Part shown: positions 37,523 to 46,611 of the stretch, piece by piece
Numbering within the stretch: position 1 is the first letter of the stretch
Layout of the letters: every line of letters begins with the position of its first letter
Origin: Bacteroidales bacterium
Lineage (GTDB): Bacteria > Bacteroidota > Bacteroidia > Bacteroidales > UBA932
Reading direction: 5' to 3'
Length of the DNA: 64,000 bases
Assembly (NCBI GenBank): GCA_017439305.1
Contig: JAFSJK010000043.1
Span: 1-64,000 of the forward strand
Notes under the pieces: model-generated
What the model was told of the DNA's origin: nothing
Database searches by the model: none
What the model saw: the letters and a program-made list of their open reading frames with translations, nothing else
Program-made: the position numbers and the translations under genes

Positions 37523-38820
37523 GCAACAAGGAAAGAAGCATGGGATACATCGTCTTCCTGTCCATCGTGGCAGCCATCGGCGGTATCCTGTTCGGCTATG
37601 ACACGGCCGTGATTTCCGGTACGACGGAGATCGTGAAGGCCCAGTTCGGCCTGTCTACGGGCCTGGAAGGCTGGTTCGTGGGCTGCGCCCTCATCGGTTC
37701 CATCATCGGCGTACTGGTCGCCGGCATGCTCAGCGACTTCCTCGGACGCAAGAAGACGATGCTCATCTCGGCCCTGATGTTCTCCGTATCGGCCATCGGC
37801 TGTGCCGTGTGCGGGAATTTCGGCCAACTGGTCGTCTACCGCATGATCGGCGGCTTCGGCATCGGCGTCGTATCCATCGTCTCTCCCATCTACATCTCCG
37901 AGGTAGCCCCTGCCGAAAAGCGGGGGACGCTCGTGTCCCTGTACCAGCTCTTCATTACGATCGGCTTCCTGCTGGCCTACCTGATGAACTACCTCATCCT
38001 GCGCGGGGCAGCACTGGATGCCACCGGGGCGGAACTGGGCACCCGCATGTTCAACCAGGAATACTGGCGGGGGATGTTCGGCTGTGAAGCCATTCCGGAC
38101 CTCCTGTTCCTGGTGCTCATCTTCTTCATCCCGGAGAGTCCGCGCTGGCTCGCCATCCGCGGCCAGCGGCAGGACAAGAGCGAAGAATGGAAGGCCCTGC
38201 GCGAACCCGGCATCCTGAAAGCCGTGCTCATCGGCAGCGCCATCGCCATCCTGGGCCAGTTCATGGGCGTCAATGCCGTGCTGTATTACGGTCCCAAGAT
38301 TTTCCAGGATGCCGGTCTGAGCGGCGAAGGTTCCATGTTCTCCACCGTCCTCGTGGGCGTGGTGAACATGCTGACGACGGTCATCGCCCTCCTCATCATC
38401 GACAAGGTGGGCCGAAAACAGCTGGTCTGGTGGGGCGTAGGCGGCATGATTGTCTGCCTGCTCTGCATCGGCACCTGGTTTGCCGTGGGCACGATGCCCA
38501 CCTGGTTCCTCCTGACCTTCTTCCTCCTGTACGTCTTCTGCACGGCCATCTCCATCAGTGCCGTAGTCTTCGTCCTCCTGTCCGAGATGTATCCGAACAG
38601 AGTGCGAGGCCTGGCGATGTCCATCGCCGGCCTCGCACTGTGGGTGGGCACGTACCTGATCGGGCAGTTGACGCCCTGGATGCTGGAGAATCTTACTCCG
38701 GCAGGCACCTTCTTCCTCTTCGCCTTCTGCTGTCTCCCCTACCTCTTCATCATGTGGAAGTATGTTCCGGAGACTACCGGCAAGACGCTCGAGGAAATCG
38801 AGAACTACTGGAAGCAGTAA
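37519..38820 (+). CDS. MFS sugar porter
   Basis: This 433-aa, 12-helix inner-membrane transporter belongs to the sugar-porter family. The diagnostic motifs are present: GGILFGYDTAVISG, GRKK after helix 2, FGIGVVSIVSPIYISEVAP, PESPRW before the central loop, and the late PETTGKTLEEIE. It would import the monosaccharide released in the periplasm, probably by proton symport. Together with the N-acylglucosamine epimerase, an N-acetylhexosamine is the likely cargo, but sugar specificity is not readable. It is the last gene of the ROK operon. Its stop codon directly abuts the convergent argS stop with no spacer. Confidence 0.93.
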   Translation: MSNKERSMGYIVFLSIVAAIGGILFGYDTAVISGTTEIVKAQFGLSTGLEGWFVGCALIGSIIGVLVAGMLSDFLGRKKTMLISALMFSVSAIGCAVCGNFGQLVVYRMIGGFGIGVVSIVSPIYISEVAPAEKRGTLVSLYQLFITIGFLLAYLMNYLILRGAALDATGAELGTRMFNQEYWRGMFGCEAIPDLLFLVLIFFIPESPRWLAIRGQRQDKSEEWKALREPGILKAVLIGSAIAILGQFMGVNAVLYYGPKIFQDAGLSGEGSMFSTVLVGVVNMLTTVIALLIIDKVGRKQLVWWGVGGMIVCLLCIGTWFAVGTMPTWFLLTFFLLYVFCTAISISAVVFVLLSEMYPNRVRGLAMSIAGLALWVGTYLIGQLTPWMLENLTPAGTFFLFAFCCLPYLFIMWKYVPETTGKTLEEIENYWKQ

Positions 38821-40602
38821 CTACATCCGGTCCGGAAGCTCGATTCCGAGGATGCCCATCGCGCTGCGGAGCGTGCGGGCCATCACGGAGATCAGTTCCA
38901 GACGGAACTTCAGCAGACCCTGGTTCTCCTCGCGGAGGATCGGGGTTTCGTGATAGTACTGGTTGAATTCCTTCGCCAGGTCATACGCGTAATTCGCCAG
39001 CACGGCAGGGCTCAGAGCCGCCCCGGCCTCGGCGACCTTGGCCGGGAAGGTACCCAGGAGCTTGATGAGGCGGATCTCCTTCGGCGAAGGGACGAGGGCG
39101 GTCGTAACGTCGGCAGGGCCGAACGCCACCGTCGCCTTCCGCAGGATCGAGCAGATGCGGGCGTGCGTGTACTGGATGAAGGGACCGGTATTGCCGTTGA
39201 AGTCGATGGATTCCTTCGGGTTGAAGAGCATCGTCTTCTTGGGGTCGACCTTGATGATGAAGTACTTGAGGGCACCGAGACCGATGATGTGGTACAGGCG
39301 CTCCTTCTCCTCTTCGGTGAGGTCGGCGAGCTTGCCGCTTTCCTCGGAGGTCTTCTTCGCCTCCTCGTACATGCTCTGGATAAGGTCGTCGGCATCGACG
39401 ACGGTTCCTTCGCGGGACTTCATCTTGCCTTCCGGAAGCTCCACCATGCCGTAGGACAGGTGGTAGATCTGGTCCGCCCAGTCAAAGCCGAGCTTCTTCA
39501 GGATGAGCTTCAGGACCTGGAAATGGTAGTCCTGCTCGTTGCCCACGACATAAACGTGAGAGTCGAGGTTGTAGCGGGCGAAACGGCGCTCGGCGGTGCC
39601 GAGGTCCTGGGTGATGTACACCGAGGTGCCGTCGCCACGGAGGACGAGCTTGCGGTCCAGGCCGTCGGCCGTGAGGTCGCACCACACGGAGCCATCGGCT
39701 TCCTTCACGAAAACGCCTTCATCCAACCCTTTCTGCACCAGTTCCTTACCGAGCAGATAGGTCTCCGACTCGTGGTCCACCTGGTCGAAGGTGATGCCCA
39801 GGGCGGCGTAGGTCTCGTCGAAACCGGCATAGACCCAGCCGTTCATCATGGACCACAGGGCGCGGACTTCCGGATCCTCCTTTTCCCACTTGACAAGCAT
39901 CTCGTGCGCTTCTTTCAGGGAAGGAGCGGCCTTCTTGGCCTCGTCCTCGGACATACCCTGCTCCATCAGCTGCCTGACCTCGGCCTTGTACATCTTGTCG
40001 AAAGCCACGTAGCAGTCGCCCACAAGATGGTCGCCCTTGATGCCGGTGGATTCCGGGGTCTTGCCCTGGAACTCCTTCTGCCAGGCCAGCATGGACTTGC
40101 AGATATGGACGCCGCGGTCGTTGACGATCGTGGATTTGATAACCTCGTTGCCGCAAGCCTTCAGCAGACGGGAAACGCTGTCTCCGAGGAGGTTGTTGCG
40201 GATATGGCCCAGATGGAGGGGCTTGTTGGTGTTCGGGGAGGAGAACTCCACCATGATCCGTTTGCCGGTCGGGGCAAGTTGGCCGAACGAATCGTCAGAG
40301 GCGATCTCGGCGAAAGTCTCGTCCCAATAGACGGAGGAGAAGGAAAGGTTCAGAAAACCTTTCACGGAGTTGAACGCCGCAATCTCGGGGACATTGTCCA
40401 CCAGCCACTGGCCGATGGCGTTTCCTGTCGCATCGGGGGCGCTGTGGGTGATCTTCAGCAGGGGGAAGGTGACGAGGGTATAGTCGCCCTCAAATTCCTT
40501 CCGGGTCACGGCGACCTGGAGGCTGTCAGCCTGGACATCCGCCCCGTACAGGGCCCGGATGGCTTCGGCGGCCTTTTTCTGGATGAATGTTTCCGGTGCC
40601 AT
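38821..40602 (-). CDS. argS: arginyl-tRNA synthetase
   Basis: This 593-aa class I synthetase charges tRNA-Arg. The N-terminal Arg-tRNA-synthetase domain precedes the HIGH motif (PLHLGHIRN), the conserved VNDRGVHI block, and the KMSKS variant GKMKSREGTVVD. The C-terminal DALR anticodon-binding domain includes NPKESIDFNGNTGPFIQYTHAR. Its ATG shares bases with the rpoD stop codon (TAATG), so it is translationally coupled to the sigma-factor gene. Length and motifs are standard. Confidence 0.97.
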   Translation of the reverse strand: MAPETFIQKKAAEAIRALYGADVQADSLQVAVTRKEFEGDYTLVTFPLLKITHSAPDATGNAIGQWLVDNVPEIAAFNSVKGFLNLSFSSVYWDETFAEIASDDSFGQLAPTGKRIMVEFSSPNTNKPLHLGHIRNNLLGDSVSRLLKACGNEVIKSTIVNDRGVHICKSMLAWQKEFQGKTPESTGIKGDHLVGDCYVAFDKMYKAEVRQLMEQGMSEDEAKKAAPSLKEAHEMLVKWEKEDPEVRALWSMMNGWVYAGFDETYAALGITFDQVDHESETYLLGKELVQKGLDEGVFVKEADGSVWCDLTADGLDRKLVLRGDGTSVYITQDLGTAERRFARYNLDSHVYVVGNEQDYHFQVLKLILKKLGFDWADQIYHLSYGMVELPEGKMKSREGTVVDADDLIQSMYEEAKKTSEESGKLADLTEEEKERLYHIIGLGALKYFIIKVDPKKTMLFNPKESIDFNGNTGPFIQYTHARICSILRKATVAFGPADVTTALVPSPKEIRLIKLLGTFPAKVAEAGAALSPAVLANYAYDLAKEFNQYYHETPILREENQGLLKFRLELISVMARTLRSAMGILGIELPDRM

Positions 40603-41462
40603 TATCCGAGGTATCCTTTGAGAAGTTTGCTGCGGGAAGGGCTCTTGAGACGGCGGATCGCCTTCTCCTTGATCTGGCGCACACGCTCACGGGTGAGGCC
40701 GAAGCGCTCGCCGATCTCCTCCAGCGTCATTTCCTGGCAGCCGATGCCGAAGAAAGACTTGACAATCTCGCGCTCCCGGTCCGTCAGGGTGGATAGGGCA
40801 CGCTCGATCTCGGTGTTCAGGGACTCGTTCACGAGGCCTTTGTCCGCCATCGGGGAATCATCGTTGGGCAGCACGTCCAGCAGGGAGTTGTCCTCCCCTT
40901 CCACGAACGGGGCGTCCACGGAAACGTGGCGGCCGCTAACGCGGAGGGTATCGGAGATCTTGTCCTTCGGAACGTCGATCATTTCGGAGAGTTCCTCATT
41001 GGAAGGCTGGCGCTCGTACTCCTGTTCGAACTTGGAGAGGGCCTTGTTGATCTTGTTCAGGGAACCCACCTGGTTGAGCGGGAGACGCACGATGCGGCTC
41101 TGCTCGGCGAGGGCCTGGAGGATGCTCTGGCGGATCCACCACACGGCATAGGAGATGAACTTGAAGCCACGGGTCTCGTCGAACTTTTCGGCGGCCTTGA
41201 TCAGGCCCAGGTTACCCTCGTTGATCAGGTCCGGAAGACTCAGTCCCTGGTTCTGGTACTGCTTGGCGACGGAAACGACGAAACGGAGGTTCGCGCGGGT
41301 AAGTTTTTCCAGGGCCACGGGGTCGCCCTTGCGGATGCGCTGGGCGAGTTCCACTTCCTCTTCCGGGGTCACCAACTCTTCCCTGCCGATCTCCTGGAGG
41401 TATTTGTCCAGGGACGCGCTTTCGCGGTTGGTGATGGATTTTGTAATCTTAAGTTGTCTCAT
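40602..41462 (-). CDS. rpoD: primary RNA polymerase sigma factor (RpoD/SigA type)
   Basis: This 286-aa protein has the compact form seen in Bacteroidota primary sigma factors, lacking the long region 1.1. Region 1.2/2.1 begins [10 protein letters not shown]. Region 2 shows [33 protein letters not shown] and the DNA-melting [13 protein letters not shown]. Region 4 ends in the helix-turn-helix [19 protein letters not shown]. It would recognise the TAnnTTTG promoters found throughout the window. It couples to argS (TAATG). A strong hairpin followed by a T-run ends only 8 bases before its ATG. Confidence 0.96.
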   Translation of the reverse strand: MRQLKITKSITNRESASLDKYLQEIGREELVTPEEEVELAQRIRKGDPVALEKLTRANLRFVVSVAKQYQNQGLSLPDLINEGNLGLIKAAEKFDETRGFKFISYAVWWIRQSILQALAEQSRIVRLPLNQVGSLNKINKALSKFEQEYERQPSNEELSEMIDVPKDKISDTLRVSGRHVSVDAPFVEGEDNSLLDVLPNDDSPMADKGLVNESLNTEIERALSTLTDREREIVKSFFGIGCQEMTLEEIGERFGLTRERVRQIKEKAIRRLKSPSRSKLLKGYLG

Positions 41463-41470
41463 GTATCAAT

Positions 41471-41511
41471 AAAAAAGTTACGGTCAGTCCATCGAGAGAA
41501 CTGACCGTAAC
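41471..41511 (-). terminator. intrinsic terminator between degP and rpoD
   Basis: The 12-bp perfect stem GTTACGGTCAGT/ACTGACCGTAAC (41477-41511) has an 11-base loop and is followed on the minus strand by six T residues (41476 to 41471). It lies 31 bases after the degP stop and 8 bases before the rpoD ATG. It could therefore be a terminator of degP or a regulatory leader of rpoD. Confidence 0.8.
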
Positions 41512-41542
41512 GCTGGGTCATCCGAACCTTTCCGGCAGTTCC

Positions 41543-42994
41543 CTACTTGCCGAAGCCGAAATAGAAGGATTTGCCGTTCGCGTCCACACCTTCGATGTAA
41601 ACGCCGCGCTGGGCCTTCTTCGCCTTCTCGACAACGTCTGCGGGTTTCGATACAGGTTCGTCGTTCACATACAGGATGACGGATCCGCTGGTAGCACCGG
41701 CATCTGCCATCTTTCCCTGGCCCACGGAGACGATCTTCACGCCCGTGCGGAGGCGCATCGCCTTCAGTTCATCGGGCTCCATCGCCTTCAGTTTGGCACC
41801 GTAGAATGTCACCGTACCGTCCACATCCGTCTCTCCGTTCTGGGTGGCAGCGGCGTGGAAGGTTACCTTCGTGGTATACTCCTTCCCGTCCCGGATATAG
41901 GTTACATCGGCCGTTTCGCCAGGATGATAGTTGTTTACTTTTTCCTGCACGGAAGCTGCATCCGTAATCTTCTGGCCGTCAATGGCTATGATGACATCGC
42001 CCTTGCGCAGGCCCGCCTCCTCGGCAGCGCTTCCATTCAAAACCTCGTAAATATATACGCCGTTCATTGAATTAAGTTTCAATTCTTCTTGAATATTTTT
42101 ATCAATGGACTGCATCGTGATTCCGAGGAGGGCGCGCTTGACGGAACCGAAGTCAATCAGGTCGCCTGCAACGCGCTTGACGATGTTCACGGGAACGGCG
42201 AAGGAGTAGCCGGTATAGGAACCGGTCTGGGAGACGATGGCGGTGTTGATGCCCACCAGTTCGCCCTTCTTGTTGACGAGGGCGCCGCCGGAGTTGCCGG
42301 GGTTCACGGCCGCGTCGGTCTGGATGAAGGATTCAATCTTGAATTCACCGCTGCCGTCGGGCATGGAACGGCCCTTGGCGCTGACGATACCGGCCGTGAT
42401 GGTGCTTCGGAGCTGGGCGCCGAGCGGGGATCCGATGGCGAGGACCCACTCGCCCAGACGGAGCTGGTCGCTGTCACCCATCGGAATCGAAGGAAGGTTG
42501 TCCGCATCGATCTTGATGATGGCGACGTCCGTGGCCGGGTCGGTACCGACGACGGTAGCGTCATACTGCTGGTTGTCATTGAGGGTGACGGAAATCTTGG
42601 TCGCACCGGAGACGACGTGGTTGTTGGTGACGATATAGCCGTCCGGGCGGATGATCACGCCGCTGCCGCTTCCCTTCTGTTCCCGGGACTGGGGCTGACC
42701 GAAGCCGTACTCGTCTCCGAAGAAATACCGGAAGAACGGGTCGATGTTCATCGACTGGGCACGGGATTGGACGGTCACTTCCACGTAGACGACGGCCTCC
42801 ACCGCGGATTCAGCCGCAAACGTAAAATCGGGGTAGTCGGATTCTGCCAGATTGACAGTCCGGTATTCCACAGTCCCGTTCTCGCCCACCAGGCGGGCGG
42901 GGTCTTGGTTCTTTTCATTGGCCTTTACGACTCCATAGGCCGTCAATCCCCCCGCGAGGATTGAGAGCAACACTGTTAAAATGCCTCTTTTCAT
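41543..42994 (-). CDS. degP: HtrA/DegP-family periplasmic serine protease
   Basis: This 483-aa trypsin-fold protease has an N-terminal signal or anchor helix (MKRGILTVLLSILAGGL) and the catalytic triad H126 (NNHVVSG), D156 (PATDVAIIK) and S235 (GNSGGALV). Two C-terminal PDZ domains (about 285-375 and 390-483) follow. It degrades and chaperones misfolded envelope proteins. The open frame begins three codons earlier at 43003. It is divergent from dnaN and separated from rpoD by a terminator. DegQ or DegS are alternative names, but the two PDZ domains argue against DegS. Confidence 0.94.
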   Translation of the reverse strand: MKRGILTVLLSILAGGLTAYGVVKANEKNQDPARLVGENGTVEYRTVNLAESDYPDFTFAAESAVEAVVYVEVTVQSRAQSMNIDPFFRYFFGDEYGFGQPQSREQKGSGSGVIIRPDGYIVTNNHVVSGATKISVTLNDNQQYDATVVGTDPATDVAIIKIDADNLPSIPMGDSDQLRLGEWVLAIGSPLGAQLRSTITAGIVSAKGRSMPDGSGEFKIESFIQTDAAVNPGNSGGALVNKKGELVGINTAIVSQTGSYTGYSFAVPVNIVKRVAGDLIDFGSVKRALLGITMQSIDKNIQEELKLNSMNGVYIYEVLNGSAAEEAGLRKGDVIIAIDGQKITDAASVQEKVNNYHPGETADVTYIRDGKEYTTKVTFHAAATQNGETDVDGTVTFYGAKLKAMEPDELKAMRLRTGVKIVSVGQGKMADAGATSGSVILYVNDEPVSKPADVVEKAKKAQRGVYIEGVDANGKSFYFGFGK

Positions 42995-43055
42995 AGTACA
43001 CATATTTTATCACCGGGAAAAAAATCAAGTTTTATGCCATTTGCGAGATTTTTCT

Positions 43056-43063
43056 TATATTTG
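43056..43063 (+). promoter_or_regulatory. promoter -7 box of dnaN operon
   Basis: TATATTTG matches TAnnTTTG. It lies 58 bases before the dnaN ATG, leaving a leader of about 55 bases. A TTTG lies upstream at 43040-43043 but at a spacing too short for the consensus. Confidence 0.5.
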
Positions 43064-43121
43064 TCAGTTGAGCGGTCCAAAGAAGCCGTTCCCTTCCGCG
43101 AATCATAAAAAAGCGCACGAT

Positions 43122-44243
43122 ATGAAACTCAACATTTCCAGCACCGACCTCCTGAAGGCACTCCTGGATGTCTCCAAGGCCATTCCGTCCAAGTCCGCCC
43201 TTCCGATCCTCGAAAACTTCCTCTTCGTCCTGAAAGGCGGAAAGCTCGAGGTGACCGCTTCGGATTCCGAACTCACGCTGCGGACTTCCATCGAGGTGGA
43301 AGGAGCCGAAGAGAACGGCAGCATCGCCGTCCCCGCCCGCCATATGATCGACCTCCTGAAGGAGCTCCCGGACCAGCCGCTCCGCATCCGGACGCTCAAC
43401 GACAGCTCCTTCGAATGCAGCTGGGCCAGCGGTAATTCCGTCCTCCCCTATTTCCCGGCCGACGACTATCCCGAAATCAAGGGAACCGGTGAGGATGCGC
43501 AGAAAGTGGAATTCCCGGCCGCCAGCCTGGTCGAGGGCATCCAGGGCACCGTCTACGCCACCGCCGACGACGAAATCCGTCCCGCGATGAACGGTATCTT
43601 CTTCGATATCGACAAGGATTCCACGACCCTCGTCGCGTCCGACTCCCACAAGCTCATCTGCTACACCACCACGGATGTGAAGGCCTCCGAGAAGGCTTCC
43701 TTCATCCTCCACAAGAAACCCGCCGGCGTGCTCCGCAGCATCATCGGCAAGGACGTGGAGAAAGTGGACGTGGCGTTCGACGGCAGCACCGCCCAGTTCA
43801 CCTTCGGCGGGACGGTGATGATCTGCCGCCTGGTCGTGGGCAAGTACCCGAAATACCGGGACGTCATCCCGCAGAACAACGCCAACGTCCTGAAAATCGA
43901 CCGGACCCTCCTCCTGAACACGGTACGCCGCGTGGCCGTCTGCTCCAACAAGGCGTCGAACCATATCAAGTTCACCCTCAAGGAAGGCCAGCTGGAAGTC
44001 TCCGCGCAGGACCTGGGCTTCGCCCTGGCCGCCTATGAGAAGATCAACTGCGACTACTCCGGCGACGAACTCACCATCGGCTTCAAGTCCACCTTCCTGA
44101 CGGAGATCCTCTCCAACATGGGTTGCAACGGGATCGTCATCAAGTTCGCCGACGCCCGCCGCGCCGCCCTCATCCTCCCCGCCGAGGAAGAGGCCGAGAC
44201 CGAAAAGATCTGCGGCATCCTGATGCCGATCATGATTTCATAA
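43122..44243 (+). CDS. dnaN: DNA polymerase III beta sliding clamp
   Basis: This 373-aa protein forms the dimeric ring that tethers DNA polymerase III to DNA. The start MKLNISSTDLLKALLDVSKAIPSKS and the repeated three-domain clamp layout are typical. Other conserved parts are TGEDA-like loops, the GIFFDID and KLICYTTTD strands of domain 2, and the C-terminal ILMPIMIS (family MPMRL-like). The open frame extends to 42981, but the 47 extra residues do not belong to the family, so the ATG at 43122 is used. It is followed after 6 bases by an exonuclease gene, giving a replication/repair operon rather than the usual dnaA-dnaN order. Confidence 0.96.
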   Translation: MKLNISSTDLLKALLDVSKAIPSKSALPILENFLFVLKGGKLEVTASDSELTLRTSIEVEGAEENGSIAVPARHMIDLLKELPDQPLRIRTLNDSSFECSWASGNSVLPYFPADDYPEIKGTGEDAQKVEFPAASLVEGIQGTVYATADDEIRPAMNGIFFDIDKDSTTLVASDSHKLICYTTTDVKASEKASFILHKKPAGVLRSIIGKDVEKVDVAFDGSTAQFTFGGTVMICRLVVGKYPKYRDVIPQNNANVLKIDRTLLLNTVRRVAVCSNKASNHIKFTLKEGQLEVSAQDLGFALAAYEKINCDYSGDELTIGFKSTFLTEILSNMGCNGIVIKFADARRAALILPAEEEAETEKICGILMPIMIS

Positions 44244-44249
44244 AAGATT

Positions 44250-45218
44250 ATGGAACTGAATCTTACGAGGCCGTTGCTCTTCTTTGACATCGAGAGCACC
44301 GGCCTTAATATTGCCACGGACGGCATTATCGAACTGAGTTTTGTCAAGGTAATCCCCGGACAGGAGAAGCCCGAAGTCAAGACTTGGAAGATCAAGCCCT
44401 GGGACTACCGGAACCATCGCGTCATCCCCATCAATCCCAGTGCTTCGGAAGTGAACGGCGTGAAGGACGAGGACCTTGTGGACTGCCCGAAATTCATCGA
44501 GGTGCTCCCCGAGGTGGCCCAGTGGCTCAGCGGCAGCGACCTGGCCGGCTTCAACTCCACGAAATTCGACCTGCCCCTGCTGGCCGAGGAAATCGAACGG
44601 GTCCGTGATTACTGCCTGACCCGCATTTCCGATCCCAAGGCCCACGACAAGGCGGCCGCGATGCTCCAGTGCATCGAAGGGATCAACCTGCACGACTGCA
44701 AGATGGTGGATGTCCAGAACATCTATCACCATATGGAACCGCGGAACCTCCGGGCCGCCTACCGCTTCTACTGCGGCGGAAAAGACTTCGAGAACGCCCA
44801 TACGGCCGAGGCCGACACCATGGCCACCTACGAAGTCCTGAAAGCGCAGCTGGACCGCTACCAGGAGCCCTCCGACTGGCAGCAGGAAGTCCTGAAGAAC
44901 GACGTGGACGCCCTGTCCCGGATCGGCGGACGGGCCCGGAACGTGGATTTCGCCGGGCGCCTGTACCTGAACGACGACGGGGAACCCACCATCAGCTTCG
45001 GCAAGCACAAGGGCCGTACCGCCCGGGACATCTGGGAAAACGAACCTTCCTATTTCTCCTGGATCGAGAACGGAGACTTCACCCTGGATACCAAGCAGCA
45101 GTTCGCCCGGCTCAAGAAGCAGTTCCAGCAGGAGCGCAAAGAGGCCCTTAACCGGCCCGCAACGGCCGATGAACTTGCTGGACTGGCCAGCAAGTTCAAT
45201 AAAGGCAAATTATTCTGA
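44250..45218 (+). CDS. DnaQ-type 3'-5' exonuclease with ExoX-like C-terminal domain
   Basis: This 322-aa protein has an N-terminal DEDDh exonuclease (about 8-190): Exo I FDIESTGL, Exo II in the LAGFNSTKFDLPLL region, and Exo III AHTAEADT with the histidine. A linker and a C-terminal module near 245-300 follow, with FGKHKGRTARDIWENEPSYFSWI. That module resembles the ExoX-like C-terminal/DUF3820 domain often added to such nucleases. It may be the proofreading epsilon-like subunit or a repair exonuclease. Pairing with dnaN supports a replisome role. It starts 6 bases after dnaN and ends 9 bases from the convergent alpha-galactosidase. Confidence 0.88.
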   Translation: MELNLTRPLLFFDIESTGLNIATDGIIELSFVKVIPGQEKPEVKTWKIKPWDYRNHRVIPINPSASEVNGVKDEDLVDCPKFIEVLPEVAQWLSGSDLAGFNSTKFDLPLLAEEIERVRDYCLTRISDPKAHDKAAAMLQCIEGINLHDCKMVDVQNIYHHMEPRNLRAAYRFYCGGKDFENAHTAEADTMATYEVLKAQLDRYQEPSDWQQEVLKNDVDALSRIGGRARNVDFAGRLYLNDDGEPTISFGKHKGRTARDIWENEPSYFSWIENGDFTLDTKQQFARLKKQFQQERKEALNRPATADELAGLASKFNKGKLF

Positions 45219-45227
45219 ATCAGGGTT

Positions 45228-46598
45228 TTACTTAATCCGATACAGGACACTGGCATGCGGCTGCAGGACGGCGGAGACGCGATCCTTCCCGCTGCGGGAA
45301 TGCTCACCGGTCCAAAGGTCGGTGAGTTTCTTTCTGCCCTTCAGGCCCAGGTCGGAGAGGGATACCTCCACCAGTTGTTCTTCCTCAGCCATATTGAATA
45401 AGGCCAGGTAGGTTTCGCCAGTAACCGAATCCACCGAGGTCACGGCCAGGCGGTCCTCCGTCCTGAATACCTGCCGGACATCACGGCTCTGCGAATGCAT
45501 CCGAAGCACGTCCCGGTTGGTCAGGAGGGCGGTCGTGAACGCGTCCAGCGAAGGCATGTCACCGCCGAACATCAGCGGAGAGCGAAGGATGCAGAAGAAA
45601 GTCATCAGCGAACGCTGTTCGTCCTTCGTGAGCCGGGACGGACGGTCTTCCCCGCGTTCTCCGCGGATGGACAGACGGCCGAGCGGAATCATGTCGCAAT
45701 CCGGCCATGTACCGCTCTGGATGTACGGATACCAGTCCTCCGCGACCTTCATCAGGTTGGTCACATCTCTCCAGAGATCCCACACATCGTTGACCATCCG
45801 CCACATATTGGCGTGCGTACTGATATGGGCAGCTTCCGAGGGCGGCGTGGCACCGGGAGAGGTGCTGAGGACGATCGGTCTTCCACAACCGTCGATGGCC
45901 TTGCGGATCATCTCGATTTCCTCCTTGTGATACGGAGAGGAAAGGTCGTCGATCTTGATGAAATCCACTCCCCAGGAAGCATACAGTTCGAAAATGGAGT
46001 TGTAATACTCCTGGGCACCCGGCTTCGTGGCATCGACGGAATAGTTGTCGTGGAGCCAGCGGCAGAGGCGGTCCTCATTGTAGACCTGGTCGGCCGTGAT
46101 GCCGTCGGTCCCCTTGACGGGAGTCTTTTGGTTGACGGCGATCTTCGGGATGCCGCGCATGATATGGATGCCGAATTTCAAGCCTTTCCCGTGGACATAG
46201 TCGGCCAGCGGCTTGAAGCCGGCCCCGTCCGCCGCGGACGGGAAACGGTTGACGGCGGGCTGATACCGTCCCCACTCGTCCATCACGTAGCGGGGATCGG
46301 TCTCGTTATAACCGCCCGCCTTGTCATTCTCGACGAACCAGCGGATGTCCACGACGATGTATTCCCAGCCATAGGCGGCCAGATGCTCCGCCATGTAGTC
46401 AGCATTGGCTTTCACTTCCGATTCGACGACGGTCGGTCCGTAGCAGTCCCAACTGTTCCACCCCATAGGCGGAGTCAGGGCCCAGTCACGGAAATCGCCG
46501 AAACCGGCCGGCTGTCCGTCGTTTTGCTGCTGAGGGCCGCCGCAGGCGCAGAGAAGTCCTGCCGCGAGAAGGATACTGGTTATCTTCTTCATGTTCAA
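45228..46598 (-). CDS. GH27-type alpha-galactosidase lipoprotein
   Basis: This 456-aa lipoprotein (lipobox LLCAC, Cys19) begins its barrel with LTPPMGWNSWDCYG, the hallmark of GH27. The nucleophile by alignment with human alpha-galactosidase A is D217 (FIKIDDLS), and the acid/base is D271 (WRMVNDVWDLW). The WPDCDMIPLG segment corresponds to the WNDPDM loop. A C-terminal beta-sandwich (about 370-456) follows. By family it releases terminal alpha-galactose or alpha-GalNAc from oligosaccharides. It lies 13 bases after a substrate-binding lipoprotein gene and has no promoter box of its own that I can see. No SusCD pair is linked to it. Confidence 0.9.
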   Translation of the reverse strand: MNMKKITSILLAAGLLCACGGPQQQNDGQPAGFGDFRDWALTPPMGWNSWDCYGPTVVESEVKANADYMAEHLAAYGWEYIVVDIRWFVENDKAGGYNETDPRYVMDEWGRYQPAVNRFPSAADGAGFKPLADYVHGKGLKFGIHIMRGIPKIAVNQKTPVKGTDGITADQVYNEDRLCRWLHDNYSVDATKPGAQEYYNSIFELYASWGVDFIKIDDLSSPYHKEEIEMIRKAIDGCGRPIVLSTSPGATPPSEAAHISTHANMWRMVNDVWDLWRDVTNLMKVAEDWYPYIQSGTWPDCDMIPLGRLSIRGERGEDRPSRLTKDEQRSLMTFFCILRSPLMFGGDMPSLDAFTTALLTNRDVLRMHSQSRDVRQVFRTEDRLAVTSVDSVTGETYLALFNMAEEEQLVEVSLSDLGLKGRKKLTDLWTGEHSRSGKDRVSAVLQPHASVLYRIK

Positions 46599-46611
46599 GT
46601 GTGATTAGTGA

